Below, piece after piece: positions 1 to 5,993 of a DNA stretch of 8,997 nt. The notes beneath the pieces were generated by a model that made no database searches, was not told the DNA's origin, and was given only the letters and a program-made list of their open reading frames with translations. Within the stretch, counting starts at the first letter, position 1; every line of letters starts with the position of its first letter. The DNA comes from Planctomycetota bacterium (GTDB lineage: Bacteria; Planctomycetota; SZUA-567): positions 1 through 8,997 of the forward strand of contig JAISYD010000183.1 of the NCBI GenBank assembly GCA_031270145.1, in the 5' to 3' direction. The position numbers and the translations under genes are program-made.

Positions 1-161
1 GTTTCATCGACCGTCGCGAACCGATCCATGATATCCTTGAGCGGATTGCGGCAGGGGTTCATGGTATATTCATAGGCGCGGCGGGCGAATTCCTTCGTGG
101 CGACCGGGATGGCGCCGCCGATCGCCTCAATGGCGCCGCATTTTCTCGTTTTCTTTGTCAT
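1..161 (-). CDS. Hypothetical protein, N-terminal 53 codons only
   Basis: A leftward reading frame starts at the ATG whose complement is at 159-161 and runs off the left edge. The start is supported by a strong ribosome binding site, GGGAG (complement of 169-173), 7 nt upstream. The visible protein begins MTKKTRKCGAIEAIGGAIP and continues with a helix-prone stretch containing RRAYEYTMNPCRNP. It has cysteines at residues 8 and 37 and no hydrophobic signal or membrane segment. Codon use is ordinary for this window, with GC-rich third positions. I do not recognise the family from so short a piece. The long leader and good promoter upstream (354-382) make it very likely to be an expressed gene. 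Confidence 0.75.
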   Translation of the reverse strand, partial: MTKKTRKCGAIEAIGGAIPVATKEFARRAYEYTMNPCRNPLKDIMDRFATVDE

Positions 162-276
162 TTTTCCACTCCCGTGAGACTCCGCCGAAAAAACGAGCAT
201 CCCAAGTTAAAATTCCGGAAAAGCGGTTTTTCGATCCGTGAACGCTTATCAGGGTGTTATCGCATCGCGTCGCTGT

Positions 277-316
277 TATTGGGATAGGCTAGACAGCCGA
301 TATTACGTATTGGGAT
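277..316. repeat. Direct repeat pair TATTGGGAT in the leader
   Basis: TATTGGGAT occurs at 277-285 and again at 308-316, offset by 31 bp, which is close to three helical turns. That phasing puts both copies on the same face of the DNA. Both lie in the transcribed leader of the leftward gene. No function can be assigned; a paired protein-binding site is the simplest idea. Confidence 0.4.
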
Positions 317-339
317 CACAATCAATATTTAGGTATATT
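310..339 (+). promoter_or_regulatory. Weak rightward promoter candidate
   Basis: TTGGGA (310-315), an 18-nt spacer and TATATT (334-339) form a modest sigma70 match on the plus strand, divergent from the leftward promoter and overlapping its inverted repeat. No convincing gene starts close downstream; the regulator begins at 813. It may be chance in an AT-rich stretch, or it may give a long upstream transcript. Confidence 0.2.
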
Positions 340-342
340 GAT
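321..342. repeat. Inverted repeat at the start of the leftward leader; operator candidate
   Basis: ATCAATAT (321-328) and ATATTGAT (335-342) are perfect 8-bp inverted arms around the 6-nt spacer TTAGGT. The site begins about 5 nt downstream of the predicted leftward transcription start. It could be an operator for a dimeric repressor or a weak AT-rich hairpin in the leader RNA. The size and symmetry fit a DNA-binding site better, because an AT-only stem would be weak as RNA. Confidence 0.5.
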
Positions 343-353
343 CATACCATCAT

Positions 354-382
354 ACTATAAAATCGCCGAAGCATTTTGTCAA
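354..382 (-). promoter_or_regulatory. Sigma70-type promoter for the leftward gene
   Basis: On the minus strand there is a perfect TTGACA (complement of 377-382), a 17-nt spacer, and TATAGT (complement of 354-359, 5 of 6 matches to TATAAT). Transcription would start near 347, leaving a leader of about 185 nt before the ATG at 161. This is the best-matching promoter in the window. Assignment to the leftward gene is by position and strand. Confidence 0.7.
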
Positions 383-632
383 GGCGAAATTTCTTTTTTT
401 GCGCATTTTTCGGCGCGGTCTTTACGCGGACACAGCCAACCCAAATTCGACAGTTGGCTTTATAAGCGGTTGACGAATCGCGTCGGCTCCGCCAGGCGAA
501 AACGCCCGCCTTTATCCATCCGAAGGAGTGGCGGCGCCGGGGCCGGCCTGGACGCCGCCCGCTCCAGGCCGGACGAGACCGTCTTTCGCCGGGCATTGCG
601 GCATGCCGGCCGCGCCGGGCGATTGCGCTTTT
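383..632. other. Intergenic stretch with no convincing gene
   Basis: Together with its flanks, the gap between the leftward ATG (161) and the regulator start (813) is about 650 bp. Open frames on both strands here are arginine-, proline- and glycine-rich translations with no plausible ribosome binding site or protein family. The left part (to about 480) is AT-rich and the right part is strongly GC-rich. A short palindrome, GGCG-AAAA-CGCC, lies at 495-506. It could contain an eroded gene or a dispersed intergenic repeat, but nothing in it is recognisable to me. Confidence 0.5.
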
Positions 633-676
633 GTCCCGGCCGCGTGAAAATCGGGTCCCGGCCGCGTGAAAATCGG
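633..676. repeat. Exact 22-bp tandem duplication upstream of the regulator promoter
   Basis: Positions 633-654 and 655-676 are identical 22-bp units, head to tail, beginning GTCCCGGCCGCG and ending TGAAAATCGG. The period of 22 bp is close to two helical turns, so both copies face the same way on DNA. The second copy ends about 10 bp before the expected -35 region of the TATAAT promoter at 708-713. That is the position typical of activator sites or of a repressor array. A recent replication-slippage duplication is the alternative. Confidence 0.85.
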
Positions 677-685
677 AATTTTTTC

Positions 686-713
686 TTTCCTTTCGCCGCC
701 CATCCGGTATAAT
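686..713 (+). promoter_or_regulatory. Promoter of the regulator/Vor operon
   Basis: A perfect TATAAT lies at 708-713. The best -35 at acceptable spacing is poor: TTTCCT at 686-691 with a 16-nt spacer. A perfect -10 with a weak -35, directly downstream of the tandem repeats, suggests an activator-dependent promoter. Transcription would begin near 720, giving a leader of about 93 nt with a strong hairpin at 730-758. Confidence 0.5.
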
Positions 714-729
714 GCCCGGGACAGCTTGC

Positions 730-758
730 GGACCGGGACGCCAAAGGCGTCCCGGTCC
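730..758 (+). promoter_or_regulatory. Perfect 13-bp stem, 3-nt loop hairpin in the operon leader
   Basis: GGACCGGGACGCC (730-742) and GGCGTCCCGGTCC (746-758) are perfectly complementary around an AAA loop. The hairpin would sit about 10 nt from the predicted 5' end of the operon mRNA. It is not followed by a T-run (CTTGTGGGG follows), so it is not a standard intrinsic terminator. Likely roles are 5'-end mRNA stabilisation, a pause site or a protein-binding element. As DNA it is also a 29-bp near-perfect palindrome and could be an operator. Bases 729-734 can alternatively pair with 794-799, next to the regulator's ribosome binding site. Confidence 0.75.
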
Positions 759-812
759 CTTGTGGGGCGTCGTCCGCGCCGGGGCGAGGCGGCGGTCCGG
801 GAGAAAGAAGAA

Positions 813-1367
813 ATGACTGAAAGCGCCAGGGACATAGCCCAGCGGGTGCGGGGACTGCGGGAGGACATGGGGATATCGGCGGCGGAGATGGCCGGATTCG
901 TTCAGGCGACGCCTGAGCAATACCAAGCCTATGAATCCGCCGCCGAGGACATTCCCGCCTCCGTTCTCAGCGAGATCGCCGGCAAGCTCAAGGTGGATCT
1001 TGGGCTGTTGCTCAAGGGCGAGGTTCCGAAAATGTCGGTCTTCTCCGTGACCCGGAAGGGCCGGGGCGCGGTTGTGGACCGCCGCCGGGGCTACAATTAC
1101 GAAAACCTCGTCGCCTCCTTTCACGGCGCCAGGTTCGAGCCTTTCCTGGTCACCCTGCCGGAGACGCCGTCCGACGCCCCCATCCCCCAGAACGTCCATC
1201 CGGGACAGGAATTCAATTATATCCTGGAGGGGCGGATGCGCGTCAAGGTACAGGACAACGAGGAAATCCTCGACGCCGGCGATTCGGTGATTTTCGACGC
1301 CTCCAAGCCGCATGGCATGAAGGCCATTGGCGGCCAGGCCCGATTCCTGGCCATTATCGCCGTTTAA
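813..1367 (+). CDS. XRE-type HTH and cupin transcriptional regulator
   Basis: This 184-residue protein has an N-terminal XRE-like helix-turn-helix (about residues 7-66, including GISAAEMAGFVQATPEQYQ and a PASVLSEIAGKLKVD helix) and a C-terminal small-barrel cupin (about 109-184). Cupin motifs are NVHPGQEFNYILEG (127-140) and a GDSVIFDASKPHG segment (156-168), giving candidate ligands H129, E133 and H167. The first histidine of the usual HxH pair appears to be N127, so metal binding is uncertain. The start at ATG 813 is chosen for GGGAG at 799-803, 9 nt upstream; the frame is open further upstream but that part is not protein-like. Such proteins usually sense a small molecule and control adjacent genes. 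Here it heads the synthetase/oxidoreductase operon and is probably its regulator, ending 78 bp before the synthetase. Confidence 0.88.
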   Translation: MTESARDIAQRVRGLREDMGISAAEMAGFVQATPEQYQAYESAAEDIPASVLSEIAGKLKVDLGLLLKGEVPKMSVFSVTRKGRGAVVDRRRGYNYENLVASFHGARFEPFLVTLPETPSDAPIPQNVHPGQEFNYILEGRMRVKVQDNEEILDAGDSVIFDASKPHGMKAIGGQARFLAIIAV

Positions 1368-1399
1368 ACCAGCGACCCGCGGGCCGGACGCTTCACCCA

Positions 1400-1423
1400 C
1401 CGGCCGCCGGGCCGGATTTTTTT
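1400..1423 (+). terminator. Intrinsic terminator or attenuator between regulator and synthetase
   Basis: CCGGCC (1400-1405) and GGCCGG (1410-1415) form a perfect 6-bp GC stem with a GCCG loop, followed after one A by seven Ts (1417-1423). This is a classic intrinsic terminator, yet the same-strand synthetase starts 22 nt later and I see no promoter between them. A second copy of GGCCGG at 1382-1387 can pair with the same 1400-1405 arm, which would free 1410-1415 and break the terminator. This is consistent with partial read-through or regulated attenuation. Confidence 0.65.
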
Positions 1424-1445
1424 ATTTGCCAGACAAGGATGCAAC

Positions 1446-3173
1446 ATGGCGCTTATCGAACGCTACTGCCCCAGAATCGAATTTTCCTCCCAGGAGGACT
1501 TCGCCGCGAATTTCCGCATCGACATTCCGGACGACTTCAATTTCTCCCACGACGTGGTCGACTGGTACGCCGGGCATGAGCCGGAGCGCCTGGCCCTGGT
1601 GTGGGTGAACGACCGGGGCGACGAGCTGATCCTCAACTTCCGGGAACTTCGCCGCCGGGCCGACCAGGCGGCCAACTTCTTCAAGAGCCGGGGCATCGGC
1701 AAGGGCGACGCCGTCATGCTCTGCCTCAAGGGCCGCTGGCATTTCTGGACCTGCCTTGTCGCCCTGCACAAGCTGGGAGCCATTGCCGTTCCGGCCACCC
1801 ACATGATGCAGACCAAGAACGTGGCCTACCGCCTGGAAAAGCTGAATTTCAAGATGATCCTGGCCGCCCGCGAGGCGACGCTGATGGCCAACATCGAGGA
1901 GGCGATAAGCGCAACCGGCAAGGACATCGCCATCCTGTCGGTGGACGGCCCGGTCGAGGGCTGGGAGGACTTCAACCGGCTGACCGGGGAGATGCCGGAG
2001 GTTTTCCCCCGCCCGCCCAAGGGCAGCCCGGAGGCCACCCTGGCCCACGAATACATGCTGCTTTACTTCACCTCCGGCACCGCCGGTTTTCCCAAGATGA
2101 TCCAATTCGATCACGTCTATCCCCTGGCCCATATCTCCACCGCCAAATTCTGGCTGGAAAACTACGACGGCGGCCTGCATTACACCGTGGCCGACACCGG
2201 CTGGGCCAAATGCGCCTGGGGCAAAATCTACGGCCAGTGGCTGTGCGGCGCCCCGGTGTTCGCCTACGACTACGATTGCTTCAACGCCTCCGAAATGATG
2301 GAGAAAATCGCCAAATACCGGGTGAACACCTTCTGCGCCCCACCCACCATCTACCGCATGATGATCAAGGAGAACCTGGCCGGACACGACTTCTCCAGCC
2401 TCCGCTATTGCTGCGTGGCCGGCGAGCCGCTTAATCCCGAGGTTTACGACCGCTGGCTGGAAAAGACCGGCCTGAAGCTCCGCGAGGCGTACGGGCAGAC
2501 CGAAAGCGTGGTGTCGGCCGCCAATACCCGCTGGCTGGAGCCGAAACCCGGCTCCATGGGGAAACCCATGCCCATCTACGACATGCGGATACTGAACGCC
2601 GACGGCTCCATTTGCGAACGCGGCGAGACCGGCGAAATCGTCATCCGGGCCGACCGCGCCAATCCGCCCCCCGGCTTGTTCCGGGGCTACCGCGACGACG
2701 ACGAACTGACCGATGCGACCTGGCACGACGGCTGGTATCACACCGGCGACCTGGCCTGGATGGACGAGGAGGGCTTCCTCTGGTTTGTGGGCCGGGCCGA
2801 CGATCTGATCAAGACCTCCGGCTACCGGGTCGGCCCCTTCGAGGTGGAGTCGGCCCTGATGCAGCATCCGGCCGTGCTGGAGTGCGCCGTCACCGGCGTC
2901 CCCGATCCGGTGCGCGGCCAGGTGATCAAGGCGACCATCGTCCCCACCAAAAACTACCGGCCGGCCGATGGGGCGTCGCCGCGGGAAATCGCGGAATTCC
3001 ACAAGGATCTCACCCGGGAAATCCAGGAGCACGTCAAGAAAAACACCGAGCCGTACAAATATCCGCGCGTGGTCGAGTTCATTTCCGAATTGCCGAAAAC
3101 CATCAGCGGCAAGATCCGGCGGGTGCAAATCCGCCGCGAGGACGATTTGCGGGCGGCCAAGGATGAGGATTGA
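1446..3173 (+). CDS. AMP-forming acyl-CoA synthetase (medium-chain type)
   Basis: This 575-residue cytosolic enzyme of the ANL adenylate-forming superfamily converts a carboxylic acid, ATP and CoA to acyl-CoA, AMP and PPi through an acyl-adenylate. Visible signatures are the phosphate loop YFTSGTAGFPKM (207-218), the segment DTGWAKCAWGKIYGQWLCGA (250-269) typical of medium-chain synthetases, GEPLNPEV (326-333), YGQTE (349-353), YHTGD (431-435), the hinge GRADDLIKTSGYR (449-461), and PKTISGK with the catalytic lysine at 556. All key residues are present and the length is normal. The start is fixed by AAGGA at 1435-1439, 6 nt before ATG. It sits immediately upstream of the oxidoreductase genes, which use or make acyl-CoA, so the two probably share a substrate. 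The acid could be isobutyrate-like, aryl or short chain; motifs do not decide. It is too long to be a PaaK-type phenylacetate ligase. Confidence 0.93.
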   Translation: MALIERYCPRIEFSSQEDFAANFRIDIPDDFNFSHDVVDWYAGHEPERLALVWVNDRGDELILNFRELRRRADQAANFFKSRGIGKGDAVMLCLKGRWHFWTCLVALHKLGAIAVPATHMMQTKNVAYRLEKLNFKMILAAREATLMANIEEAISATGKDIAILSVDGPVEGWEDFNRLTGEMPEVFPRPPKGSPEATLAHEYMLLYFTSGTAGFPKMIQFDHVYPLAHISTAKFWLENYDGGLHYTVADTGWAKCAWGKIYGQWLCGAPVFAYDYDCFNASEMMEKIAKYRVNTFCAPPTIYRMMIKENLAGHDFSSLRYCCVAGEPLNPEVYDRWLEKTGLKLREAYGQTESVVSAANTRWLEPKPGSMGKPMPIYDMRILNADGSICERGETGEIVIRADRANPPPGLFRGYRDDDELTDATWHDGWYHTGDLAWMDEEGFLWFVGRADDLIKTSGYRVGPFEVESALMQHPAVLECAVTGVPDPVRGQVIKATIVPTKNYRPADGASPREIAEFHKDLTREIQEHVKKNTEPYKYPRVVEFISELPKTISGKIRRVQIRREDDLRAAKDED

Positions 3174-3180
3174 TCGAGCC

Positions 3181-3402
3181 ATGACGCCGGAAAAGCAAGC
3201 GAAGGGCTGCGTGAGGATCAATTCCCTGGAGTGCAAGGGCTGCGGCCGCTGCGTGGCCGCCTGCCCGGCGAAATGCCTGGAAATGGGCAAGGCGGTCAAC
3301 GCCAGGGGCTACCAATTCGCCGTTTACCGGGGCGCTGGCTGCGTGGGTTGCGGCAATTGCTACTACGCCTGCCCCGAGCCGCTGGCGGTCGAGGTGGCGT
3401 GA
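3181..3402 (+). CDS. vorD: 2-oxoacid:ferredoxin oxidoreductase delta subunit (2[4Fe-4S] ferredoxin)
   Basis: This small 73-residue protein has two classic cluster motifs: C18-x2-C21-x2-C24-x3-C28-P and C54-x2-C57-x2-C60-x3-C64-P. It is the electron-transfer subunit that passes electrons between the beta-subunit cluster and free ferredoxin. The gene begins 7 nt after the synthetase stop. ATG 3181 is preferred, with GAGGA at 3165-3169. An in-frame ATG at 3163 would overlap the synthetase gene and add six residues, but its only purine-rich sequence abuts the codon. VorB follows 47 nt downstream. Spacing and order (delta, alpha, beta-gamma) match known Vor/Kor operons, so a stand-alone ferredoxin is less likely. 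Confidence 0.9.
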   Translation: MTPEKQAKGCVRINSLECKGCGRCVAACPAKCLEMGKAVNARGYQFAVYRGAGCVGCGNCYYACPEPLAVEVA

Positions 3403-3449
3403 GGGCTCTCCGGGATTTTGGCAATCGCAAGGGAAGGCAACGGAAAACC

Positions 3450-4514
3450 ATGGCGACGCAATTGATGAAGGGCAATCACGCGGTGGTCGCCGGCGCCCTC
3501 TACGCCGGCTGCGACTGTTATTTCGGCTACCCCATCACCCCGGCCTCGGAAATACTCCAGGAGGCGTCGGAGAAGTTCCCCGAACTCGGCCGCCGCTTCG
3601 TCCAAGCCGAATCGGAGGAGGCGGCCGCCAACATGCTTTTCGGCGCCGCCGCCGCCGGACACCGGGCCATGACCGCCTCCTCCGGCCCCGGCATCAGCTT
3701 GAAGCAGGAGGCGATCTCCTACCTGGCCGGGGCGGAATTGCCGGCCGTCATCGTCGACATCATGCGGAGCGGCCCGGGCCTAGGCAATATCGGGCCGGAG
3801 CAGTCCGACTACAACCAGATGGTCAAGGGCGGCGGCCACGGCAACTACCGCTGCCTGGTCCTCGCCCCGGGCGACGTGCAGGAAATGTGCGACCTCACCG
3901 GCCGGGCCTTCGATCTGGCCGACAAGTACCGAAATCCCGTGGTGGTGCTGGCCGACGGAGTGCTGGGGCAGATGGTGGAGCCGCTCAAATTCCCCGAACG
4001 GGCGATCCGGCCGAAAATCGACGCCTCCTGGGCCGTGAGCGGCGCCCCGGAAACCGCCGGCAACGTCATCACCTCGATCCATCTCGACTTCGACCTGATG
4101 GAAAAGGTCAATCTGCGCCTCCAGGACAAATACGCCGCCATGGCGGCCGAGGCCGACTGGGAGGAATACCGCCTGGATGACGCCGCCGTGGTAGTTGTCG
4201 CCTACGGCATCACCAGCCGCATCGCCCGGACCTGCGTGGACGCGGCCAGGGACGACGGGGTCAAGGCCGGCCTCTTTCGCCCGAGGACGCTTTTCCCCTT
4301 TCCCTCCGCGCCGCTGGCGAAGCTGGCCGCCGCGCCCGGCAAACCGGCTTTCCTCGCGGCCGAGATGTCCAACGGCCAGTTGATTGACGACGTCAGGCTG
4401 GCGGTACAATGCTCCCGTCCCGTACTCCTCGCCAACCGCATGGGCGGCAACGTCATAACCGAGGAGGGGATTTTGGCCAAAATCCGCGAGGCGGCGGCGC
4501 TGGCGGGCCGATGA
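3450..4514 (+). CDS. vorB: 2-oxoacid:ferredoxin oxidoreductase alpha subunit, VorB type
   Basis: This 354-residue subunit belongs to the pyruvate-flavodoxin/ferredoxin oxidoreductase family and has the pyrimidine-binding domain I and domain II of the TPP enzyme. Hallmarks are GYPITPASEI (26-35), QAESEEAAANM (52-62), a TASSGPGISL loop (75-84), GPGLGNIGPEQSDYNQ (108-123), and RPRTLFPFP (277-285) opening the second domain. The length is that of the VorB/KorA class and it lacks the long gamma fusion found in some KorA proteins. It would pair with the downstream TPP subunit to interconvert a 2-oxoacid and CoA with acyl-CoA, CO2 and reduced ferredoxin. The ATG at 3450 has only a distant purine-rich AAGGGAAGG (3430-3438) upstream. 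The Vor name reflects similarity to 2-oxoisovalerate enzymes. The substrate could equally be 2-oxoglutarate or an aryl-2-oxoacid. Confidence 0.92.
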   Translation: MATQLMKGNHAVVAGALYAGCDCYFGYPITPASEILQEASEKFPELGRRFVQAESEEAAANMLFGAAAAGHRAMTASSGPGISLKQEAISYLAGAELPAVIVDIMRSGPGLGNIGPEQSDYNQMVKGGGHGNYRCLVLAPGDVQEMCDLTGRAFDLADKYRNPVVVLADGVLGQMVEPLKFPERAIRPKIDASWAVSGAPETAGNVITSIHLDFDLMEKVNLRLQDKYAAMAAEADWEEYRLDDAAVVVVAYGITSRIARTCVDAARDDGVKAGLFRPRTLFPFPSAPLAKLAAAPGKPAFLAAEMSNGQLIDDVRLAVQCSRPVLLANRMGGNVITEEGILAKIREAAALAGR

Positions 4515-4569
4515 CCGCCGCCCGCCCCAAGGCGGCGAACCGACTCTGGAAGCAAGGCAAAGGAACAAC

Positions 4570-5991
4570 ATGACCGCCAAGGCGTTTCGAAGGCCCCAAT
4601 CGCTCTTTCCGCTGTTCACCCGCAAGGGCGGAGCCGCGCCCACCGCCACCCATTATTGTCCCGGTTGCGGCCACGGGGTGGTGCACAAACTTTTGGCCGA
4701 GGCCATGGACATACTAGGCATCCGGGAGCGAACCATCCTGATCAGCCCGGTGGGCTGCGCCGTTTTCGCCTACCATTATTTCAACTGCGGCAACATCCAG
4801 TCGGCGCACGGCCGGGCGCCGGCGGTGGGCACCGGCGTTTCCCGCTGCCGCGACGACGCGGTGGTCGTCTCCTACCAGGGCGACGGCGATCTGGCCTCCA
4901 TTGGCCTGAACGAGACGCTCCAGGCCGCCAACCGGGGCGAGCGCCTGGCGGTCATCTTCATCAACAACACCGTCTACGGCATGACCGGCGGCCAGATGGC
5001 CCCGACCACCATGGAGGGCGAGGTGACCTCCACCTGCCCCCGCGGCCGGGACCCCCGCGACGCCGGCTACCCTATCCACATGTGCGAGCTGATCGACCGC
5101 CTGCGGGCGCCGATCCATATCGAGCGGGTGTCGGTCTCCGACATTGCCCATATCCGCAAGGCGCGCCAGGCCATCCTCAAGGCGCTGGAGATCCAGCGCG
5201 ACGCCAAGGGCTACGCCTTCGTGGAGGTCCTTTCCAACTGCCCAACCAACCTGCGGCAGAGCGTCCAAGCCTCAGCCGACTTCGTGAACCGGGAAATGGA
5301 GAGGGAATTTCCCCTCGGCCGGTTCCGGGACAAATCGGCCGAAGCGGCGTCCTGTCGCCGCCCGGACAGGGTTTGGGACAAGGAGGCGCTGGACCGCCTT
5401 TACGGCTTGGACAAGGTGGCGCCGGACGCGCCGGAAAATCCGGACTGGCGGCAGATTGGCGTGAAAATTTCCGGTTTCGGGGGCCAGGGCGTCCTGTCCC
5501 TCGGCCTGATCCTCGCCAATGCCGCCTGCCAGGCCCGCCGCCACACCTCCTGGTATCCGTCCTACGGGCCGGAACAGCGGGGCGGCACCGCCAACTGCTC
5601 GGTGCAGATATCCGGAAGCGGCATCGGCAGCCCGGTGGTGGCCAAGCCCGACGTCCTGGTGGCCCTGAACCGGCCGTCCCTGGAGCGCTTCGCCCTGGAT
5701 TTGAAACCGGACGGCCTCATCCTTTACGACGACGCCATCGAGGGGGCGAAATTGCCGGCCGGGGCGGCGGCCCACGCGGTTCCGGCCCGGGCGCTGGCCA
5801 GCGAAGCCGGCAACCTCAGGGCGGCCAACACGGTGATGCTGGGGGCGCTGTCCGCCTTTGGCGTCACCGGCCTGGAGCGCGAGTTCTTCCTGGCCGCCCT
5901 TGACGACAATTTCGCCGGCAAGCCCAAGCTGATCGGGCTGAACCGCCAGGCGTTCGGGCTGGCGGAGAAGTGGGCGGCCGGGCTTAAATAG
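4570..5991 (+). CDS. vorA: Fused TPP (beta) and gamma subunit of 2-oxoacid:ferredoxin oxidoreductase
   Basis: This 473-residue protein joins two subunits often encoded separately. Residues 1 to about 245 are the TPP-binding beta domain: GDGD (104-107) to N132-N133 forms the cofactor motif, followed by VYGMTGGQ (135-142). Cysteines C30, C33 (HYCPGCGHG), C63 (VGCA) and C224 (SNCPT) match the four ligands of the proximal [4Fe-4S] cluster. After a charged linker (about 245-292), residues 293-473 are the gamma domain with SGFGGQGVLSLG (301-312) and YPSYGPEQRGGTANCSV (329-345). No stop or frameshift interrupts the junction, so it is a real fusion. ATG 4570 has AAAGGA at 4559-4564, 5 nt away. With the delta and alpha genes it completes the complex. 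All catalytic features look intact. Confidence 0.93.
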   Translation: MTAKAFRRPQSLFPLFTRKGGAAPTATHYCPGCGHGVVHKLLAEAMDILGIRERTILISPVGCAVFAYHYFNCGNIQSAHGRAPAVGTGVSRCRDDAVVVSYQGDGDLASIGLNETLQAANRGERLAVIFINNTVYGMTGGQMAPTTMEGEVTSTCPRGRDPRDAGYPIHMCELIDRLRAPIHIERVSVSDIAHIRKARQAILKALEIQRDAKGYAFVEVLSNCPTNLRQSVQASADFVNREMEREFPLGRFRDKSAEAASCRRPDRVWDKEALDRLYGLDKVAPDAPENPDWRQIGVKISGFGGQGVLSLGLILANAACQARRHTSWYPSYGPEQRGGTANCSVQISGSGIGSPVVAKPDVLVALNRPSLERFALDLKPDGLILYDDAIEGAKLPAGAAAHAVPARALASEAGNLRAANTVMLGALSAFGVTGLEREFFLAALDDNFAGKPKLIGLNRQAFGLAEKWAAGLK

Positions 5992-5993
5992 GG

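Noticed and set aside
338..712. Rightward open frame beginning MIIPSYYKIAEAF
   Set aside because: It starts at a TTG with no ribosome binding site, crosses the sharp AT-to-GC composition change, and becomes Arg-rich low-complexity sequence through the tandem repeat.
342..1400. Leftward open frame of about 350 codons opposite the regulator and its upstream gap
   Set aside because: The overlapping plus-strand frame encodes a clear HTH-cupin protein with a good ribosome binding site. The minus product is Arg/Gly/Pro-rich and unlike any family I know.
1422..3299. Long leftward open frame of about 625 codons opposite the synthetase
   Set aside because: It is an antisense shadow produced by GC-rich third positions. 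The plus strand carries every adenylate-forming motif in order, while the minus product is low-complexity (rich in H, G, V, P) with no family features.
4656..5903. Alternative-frame rightward open reading frame inside vorA
   Set aside because: The product is Arg/Gly/Pro/His-rich and overlaps a gene with intact TPP, cysteine and gamma motifs; a typical out-of-frame shadow.
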